Origin: Allobrachymonas chironomi DSM 19884
GTDB lineage: Bacteria; Pseudomonadota; Gammaproteobacteria; Burkholderiales; Burkholderiaceae_C
Assembly (NCBI RefSeq): GCF_000374625.1
Contig: NZ_KB894766.1
Location: 372,001-436,000, forward strand
DNA: 64,000 nt
Reading direction: 5' to 3'
The notes under the pieces are model-generated. The model was not told where the DNA came from and ran no database searches. It saw only the letters and a program-made list of their open reading frames with translations. How positions within the stretch are numbered: position 1 is the stretch's first letter; each line of letters begins with the position of its first letter. Below are positions 59,845-64,000 of the stretch, one piece after another. The translations under genes and the position numbers were made by a program.

Positions 59845-61017
59845 TCAGCGGCTGGCACTGCTGGCCGCCGGCACTGGCTGCGATGCGGCAGTGGCAGTAG
59901 CAGCCGGCGTGGCCACCACCTTCACCAGATCGCCATCGATCAGGAAGCCGGCACCGCTGCGCACCAGCCGGGTCTGGCCATCGACACCGTCCAGCACCTG
60001 CACCAGGTCGCCCTGGCGCGCACCCAGCGTCACCTTGTGCTGGCGCACGCGCTGGTCTGCGCCCAGCAGAAAGATGAAATCGAAGCCGTCACGCGAGACC
60101 ACGGCGCTGTGCGGAATCATCCAGCCGCCGGTCTGGCCCAGGTCAAAGCGGCCACTCACGTACATGCCAGCCTTGGCGCCCTGCTGCTGCGCGCCCGGCA
60201 GATCGACATAGACAATGGCGATGCGGCGCGTGGTGTCCAGCGTGGGCGCAATGCTGCGCACGGTGCCGCGCAGCAGCTGGCCATCGGGCAGATCCACTTC
60301 GGCCGACATGCCGGGTTTGAGCGCTGCCAGATCCTGGCCGACCACCTCGGCGCGCCACTCCAGCCGACCCTGGCGCACCATGCGGAACAGCTCGCTACCC
60401 GCCGGCACCACCGCTCCCACGGTGGCGCTGCGCGCAGAGATCACGCCGTTGTCCGGCGCCAGCACCCGGGTATAGCCCTGACGCAACTCCTGCGCGCGCA
60501 GGGCCGCACGCGCCGCCTCCACGCGCGCCGCCGAAGCCTTGGCCGCGGTATGGAACTGGTTGATCTGCTGGCGGCTCAGCGCACCAGTGTCCTCGATGCT
60601 GCGCGCACGCTCGGCATTGGAGCGCGCATCGGCGGCCTGTGCCTCCGCTTCCAGCAGGGCAGCCCGGGCCTGCAGCACATCGGCCTGCACGGTCTCGGCG
60701 GCAAATACCGCCAGCACCTGGCCCTTGCGCACCGTGTCACCCACATTCACGCGCAGCTCGGACAGGCGCAGGCCATTGCTCTGCGAACCGATCACGGCCT
60801 CTTGCCAGGCGGCGATATTGCCGCTGACACCCAGCGTCAGCGGCACGCTGCCGGTCACCGGCTGCGTCACTTCCACCGTCAGCGCCGGTCGCGCCGAGGC
60901 CGATGCAGGGGCGCTGGCGGCAGGGCGGCTGTCGCGCGCGCCCCAGTACCAGAATGCGGCCAGGCCCAGTACGGCCAGCAGCGCGACCAGGAGCCAGAGA
61001 GTCGTCTTGCGTGTCAT
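59845..61017 (-). CDS. RND efflux periplasmic adaptor (membrane fusion protein)
   Basis: This 390-residue adaptor has an N-terminal anchor (about 6-26, LWLLVALLAVLGLAAFWYW), a lipoyl/barrel-sandwich region (GNIAAWQEAVIGSQ, LRVNVGDTVRKGQVLAV), an alpha-hairpin (about 110-180) and beta-barrel domains. It links the permease and outer-membrane channel. Its start overlaps the stop of the upstream outer-membrane gene by four bases. Confidence 0.92.
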   Translation of the reverse strand: MTRKTTLWLLVALLAVLGLAAFWYWGARDSRPAASAPASASARPALTVEVTQPVTGSVPLTLGVSGNIAAWQEAVIGSQSNGLRLSELRVNVGDTVRKGQVLAVFAAETVQADVLQARAALLEAEAQAADARSNAERARSIEDTGALSRQQINQFHTAAKASAARVEAARAALRAQELRQGYTRVLAPDNGVISARSATVGAVVPAGSELFRMVRQGRLEWRAEVVGQDLAALKPGMSAEVDLPDGQLLRGTVRSIAPTLDTTRRIAIVYVDLPGAQQQGAKAGMYVSGRFDLGQTGGWMIPHSAVVSRDGFDFIFLLGADQRVRQHKVTLGARQGDLVQVLDGVDGQTRLVRSGAGFLIDGDLVKVVATPAATATAASQPVPAASSASR

Positions 61018-62474
61018 GAAGCGGTTCCGTTGGGTTGGCCGGGGGCAGCCGGCGCCTGCCAGCCACCGCCCAGTGCACGGTACAGCGCCACCCAGGCACT
61101 GTCCGTCTGCTGTCTCAGGGTGATGCGGGCCTGCTCGGCTGCCAGCATGTTGCGGCGCGCATCCTCGAGTTCGAGCATGCTGCCCATGCCGGCGCGGTAG
61201 CGCGCATCGGCGGCACGGAAGGCCTTGCGGTAGCCTTCCAGCGCGGCGTCGGTGCCGGCGCTGCGCTGGCGTGCGCTGTCGATCTCGAGCAGCGCAGTTT
61301 CGACTTCGCGCACGGCGTTGCGCACGGTGGCGCGGTACTGGCTGGCGGCAGCCTCGTAGGCGACGCGGGCGGCTTCGGCCTGAGCGCGGCGACGGCCTCC
61401 GTCGAACAAGGGCACGCTGATCGACAGCGGACCGATGCTCCAGCTGGTGGAATCGGCATCCATGCCGCCCAGGCTGATGTGGTTGCGCAGGATGTTGCCG
61501 CTCAGGCCAAGGCGCGGATAGCGCTGTGCCTCGGCCTGGCCGACATCGTCACTGGCCGCAGCCACTGCCTGCGCGGCTGCGTAGACATCCGGGCGCTGCT
61601 CCAGCACACGCGCCGGCACGCTGTCGAGCTGCAGCCAGGGTGCGCGGCCCTGGCGCGGGGCATCGAGCTGCTGCTGCAGCGCGTCTTCATCCAGCGCGGT
61701 CAGTGCCACCAGCGCCTTGCGCGCAGCGCTGCATTGCGCCTGCACCTCGGTCACGCGCGTGCTGGCCTGGGCGGCACCGGCCTGGGTCAGCGCATGCGTG
61801 GCCGGGGCGCTGAAACCGGCGCGTGCCAGATCGCCGGTCAGGCGCTCCGTATCGCGGCGCGATGTGGCATCGCGCCGGGCGGTATCGAGCTGGCCCTGGC
61901 AGCTGCGCAGGGCAAAGTACTGGTTGGCGACATCGGCCGCCAGCGAGACACGTGCCTCGTGCCATTGCGCCTCGGCTCCGGCCAGCCGCGCGCGGGCGGC
62001 GCTGCCGGCATGGCGCAGGCCGCCAAACAGGTCGATTTCCCAGTGCGCCTGCAGCCCGGCCTGGCTGCTCGTGGCCACCGGGGGTTCGCCAGTCGGCATG
62101 CCGGTGTTGAAGGTGCCGCGCTGCACGCCAGCCTGGCCGTCCAGCGTTGGCAGCTGGCTGGCGCGTGCGCCCACGGCCGAGGCGCGTGCCTGGGCGATGC
62201 GCGCTGCCGCCTGGGCCAGCGTCGGGCTGGCCTGCTGCGCCGACTGCACCAGTTGCAGCAGGACCGGATCGTTCCAGTCCTGCCACCAGGACAGCAGCTG
62301 CCGTGTGCTGCCGTCGTGTGGCAGCTGCATCGGTGACGGCGCGCGCCAGTGCGTGGGCGCGGCGGCATCGGTCTGGCGTGGCGGCAGGCTCTGGCAGGCC
62401 GCCAGCAGCAGGGGCATGGCCAGCAGCAGCCAGCGCGAGGCCGGACTGCGCCTGGATACGGTGGCTTCAGGCAT
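61014..62474 (-). CDS. Outer-membrane efflux lipoprotein (NodT/OMF family)
   Basis: This 486-residue TolC-like channel has a lipoprotein signal (LLAMPLLLAACQS; Cys at about 27) and two OMF repeats (ALRSCQGQLDTARRDAT, and QYRATVRNAVREVETALLEI with ALEGYRKAFRAADARYRAGM). It completes the tripartite pump. The start at 62474 overlaps the end of the regulator gene by eight bases, giving a coupled operon. Confidence 0.92.
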   Translation of the reverse strand: MPEATVSRRSPASRWLLLAMPLLLAACQSLPPRQTDAAAPTHWRAPSPMQLPHDGSTRQLLSWWQDWNDPVLLQLVQSAQQASPTLAQAAARIAQARASAVGARASQLPTLDGQAGVQRGTFNTGMPTGEPPVATSSQAGLQAHWEIDLFGGLRHAGSAARARLAGAEAQWHEARVSLAADVANQYFALRSCQGQLDTARRDATSRRDTERLTGDLARAGFSAPATHALTQAGAAQASTRVTEVQAQCSAARKALVALTALDEDALQQQLDAPRQGRAPWLQLDSVPARVLEQRPDVYAAAQAVAAASDDVGQAEAQRYPRLGLSGNILRNHISLGGMDADSTSWSIGPLSISVPLFDGGRRRAQAEAARVAYEAAASQYRATVRNAVREVETALLEIDSARQRSAGTDAALEGYRKAFRAADARYRAGMGSMLELEDARRNMLAAEQARITLRQQTDSAWVALYRALGGGWQAPAAPGQPNGTAS

Positions 62475-63228
62475 GCGGCGTCTCCGCCACCAGCGCCCAG
62501 GCGGGCGGCGTGGCCGGCTTCCAGTCCGGCAGGCCGGCCTGCTCGTCCAGCGGGCACTGGCGCAGCCGCGCCTCGTCGCGCAGCATGGCCATGGCATAGC
62601 GCGTCAGGTCTTCCACCAGCTGCTCGACCGCATCCGGCTGCTGCAGCACCTGCGGCGAGACCGAGCGCGTCACATCCTGCAGGGCGATGTAGTGCAGCGT
62701 CATGCCGATCAGCGTCAGCGCCAGCCGCTGGATGCCGACATCGGCATCGGCCAGCCCCAGATGGCGGCAGATCAGCTCCCACAGCGCCTGGTGCAAGGGG
62801 CGGATACGGGTATCGATTTCATACTGGCGCAGGCCGGTGGGCTCCAGCATTTCACGGATGTGCAGGCGCACGCAACACTGCACCAGATCATCCTGCTGCA
62901 GCACGTTGAGGCGCAGCCAGTACATCTGCCGCAGCGCCTGTTGCAGGGTCAGCTGCGGGTCCAGCATGGCCGCCTGCGTTTCCGGGCCTTCACCGAGCAG
63001 CTCCATCGGCTCGAGAAAGGCGCTGCGGTACAGGCCCTGCTTGTCGCCAAAGTAGTAGCTGATGGCCGAGATGTTGACGCCGGCGGCCTGGGCAATGGCG
63101 CGCGTGGAGGTCTTGCTGAAGCCCTGTTCGGCAAACAGGCGCAATGCCGTATGCAGCAGGCGTTCGCGTGACTGCTGGCTGTCAGATCGTGCAGACGAAG
63201 CGATCGCCTCGGGGTATTCGGGTTGCAT
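62467..63228 (-). CDS. TetR-family regulator of the efflux operon (CecR/DUF1956-like)
   Basis: This 253-residue regulator has an N-terminal TetR helix-turn-helix (ALRLFAEQGFSKTSTRAIAQ, AAGVNISAISYYFGDKQGLY) and a C-terminal ligand domain resembling the CecR/DUF1956 group. It is the first gene of its own operon with the pump, and a perfect inverted repeat lies 19 bases upstream of its start. It is thus likely an autorepressor. Confidence 0.9.
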   Translation of the reverse strand: MQPEYPEAIASSARSDSQQSRERLLHTALRLFAEQGFSKTSTRAIAQAAGVNISAISYYFGDKQGLYRSAFLEPMELLGEGPETQAAMLDPQLTLQQALRQMYWLRLNVLQQDDLVQCCVRLHIREMLEPTGLRQYEIDTRIRPLHQALWELICRHLGLADADVGIQRLALTLIGMTLHYIALQDVTRSVSPQVLQQPDAVEQLVEDLTRYAMAMLRDEARLRQCPLDEQAGLPDWKPATPPAWALVAETPHA

Positions 63229-63246
63229 GCCGTCATGGTACGCGAG

Positions 63247-63264
63247 TTCAATCGTTTGATTGAA
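63247..63264 (-). promoter_or_regulatory. Operator-like inverted repeat upstream of tetR
   Basis: A perfect 7-bp inverted repeat TTCAATC-GTTT-GATTGAA, 19 bases before the tetR start, has the size and place of a TetR-type autoregulatory operator. It is the only perfect repeat in this gap. Confidence 0.7.
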
Positions 63265-63304
63265 TCGGTTTGTATCCGGATTTTCCCCGAGCGTCCGGAA
63301 GGCA

Positions 63305-63329
63305 GACAGCCCGCACCATGCGGGCTGTC
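63305..63329 (-). terminator. Hairpin downstream of glnE
   Basis: A perfect 10-bp repeat GACAGCCCGC/GCGGGCTGTC with an ACCAT loop lies 20 bases past the glnE stop. There is no U-run, so it may be a weak terminator or an RNA-stabilising hairpin. Confidence 0.45.
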
Positions 63330-63348
63330 GTCACGCGTCAAGTGTGGC

Positions 63349-64000
63349 TCAACCCTGCCGTGGCAGACCGAACGCCGCCTGCCACAAGTCCAGCCCGGCC
63401 GCCGCATGCAGCCGCATCATGTCTTCGGGGAAGGCAGTGGACTCCTCGTTCAGGCGCGCACGGTGCTGCAGCTTGCGCAGCTCGCGATAGGCGGCAGCCG
63501 CCTCGTGACCGACCGGGGCCGGCAGCATGCCGAGGTCATCGGCACGTTCCAGCAGCGCGATATTGCCGCGGTTTTCCAGCATCGCCGGAAACTCGCGGCC
63601 ATGGCGCAGCACCAGGAACTGGGTGACGAACTCCACGTCCATCATGCCGCCCGGGCTGTGCTTGACATCGAAGCTGCCCGGCGGCACCGGATGCGCCTGG
63701 GCGACGCGCTGGCGCATCGCGATGATCTCGTCCTGCAAGGCGACAGGATCGCGCTCGGCGGTAATGACATCGCTGCGCAGGGCCTCGAAACGTGCCCGCA
63801 ACGGCGGGCTGCCAAAGCAGCAGCGCGCCCGCGTCATGGCCTGGTGCTCCCAGATCCAGGCGGTATTGCTGCCGCGCTGCAGCTGGTAGGCCTCGTAGGC
63901 CTCCATATTGGTGGTCAGCAGGCCGGAGTTGCCATTCGGGCGCAGGGCGGTATCGATTTCATACAGATCACCTTCGCCGGTCTTGACGGTCAGCCAGGTG
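63349..64000 (-). CDS. glnE: Glutamine synthetase adenylyltransferase/deadenylase, C-terminal part
   Basis: This is the last 216 codons of GlnE, which modifies glutamine synthetase. The upstream part continues beyond base 64000. Readable segments are VKTGEGDLYEIDTALRPNGN, LQRGSNTAWIWEHQAMTRAR and the C-terminal GSFDVKHSPGGMMDVEFVTQ, all of which fit the second nucleotidyltransferase domain. The stop is at 63349. Confidence 0.93.
   Translation of the reverse strand, partial: TWLTVKTGEGDLYEIDTALRPNGNSGLLTTNMEAYEAYQLQRGSNTAWIWEHQAMTRARCCFGSPPLRARFEALRSDVITAERDPVALQDEIIAMRQRVAQAHPVPPGSFDVKHSPGGMMDVEFVTQFLVLRHGREFPAMLENRGNIALLERADDLGMLPAPVGHEAAAAYRELRKLQHRARLNEESTAFPEDMMRLHAAAGLDLWQAAFGLPRQG

Noticed and set aside
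56599-61200. Open frame of 1533 codons on the plus strand, antisense to the RND and MFP genes
   Set aside because: It is rich in His, Arg, Gln and Gly with no recognisable domain and lies exactly opposite well-supported efflux genes; it is a GC-rich shadow frame.

Overview
This 64 kb window looks like ordinary chromosome from a GC-rich betaproteobacterium, most likely order Burkholderiales. The pointers are the argS/SPOR/dsbA neighbourhood, the lptA-lptB-rpoN and hpf-ptsN-hprK blocks, the pgk-pyk-fbaA-purC-purE-purK-sua5 gene order and a long class Ia NrdA. The family (Alcaligenaceae or Comamonadaceae-like) is inferred from remembered gene order and not demonstrated. I saw no rRNA, tRNA, CRISPR array, insertion sequence, prophage or integrase. 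About 63 protein genes are called, 61 complete and 2 cut by the window ends.

Layout. 0-5.5 kb (+): end of argS, a SPOR (FtsN-like) protein, dsbA, lptA, lptB, rpoN. 5.5-13.4 kb (-): small Cys-rich membrane protein, ssb, MFS transporter, kup, pyrF, UDG-like gene, rimI, tsaB. 13.4-15.2 kb (+): dacB and a SemiSWEET. 15.2-33.0 kb: mainly the minus-strand glycolysis/purine series pgk, pyk, fbaA, purC, purE, purK, sua5, opened up by a desaturase, a glycine-zipper stress protein and a 7.5 kb block (cnoX, PQQ sugar dehydrogenase, OYE reductase, beta-solenoid protein, metN-metI-metQ-metQ). 33-41 kb: universal stress protein, an amino-acid binding lipoprotein, azlC-azlD, fmt-def with divergent dprA, then hprK, ptsN and hpf.

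41-50.5 kb: DUF2214 protein, aroC with an HELGH metallopeptidase-like gene, corA, a MerR regulator, a TerC variant and nrdA-nrdB. 50.5-64 kb: a cobalamin riboswitch in front of nrdA, the feoA-feoB-Cys-rich iron operon behind a Fur-box-like site, GST, purB, a metallophosphatase, a five-gene tetR-OMF-MFP-RND-DUF3147 efflux operon behind a perfect inverted repeat, and the 3' end of glnE.

The most interesting points are regulatory and organisational. The nrdAB genes, encoding a B12-independent ribonucleotide reductase, sit behind a clear cobalamin riboswitch, which predicts a B12-dependent reductase elsewhere in the genome. The usual rpoN-hpf junction is broken, and its halves lie 35 kb apart in opposite orientation, as one inversion would produce. 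MetN lacks the methionine-sensing C-terminal domain and is followed by two tandem MetQ genes. Several small or poorly described proteins (Cys-rich membrane protein, VDGN-repeat solenoid, HELGH protein) deserve a closer look. I did not find a wholly new defence or mobile system.
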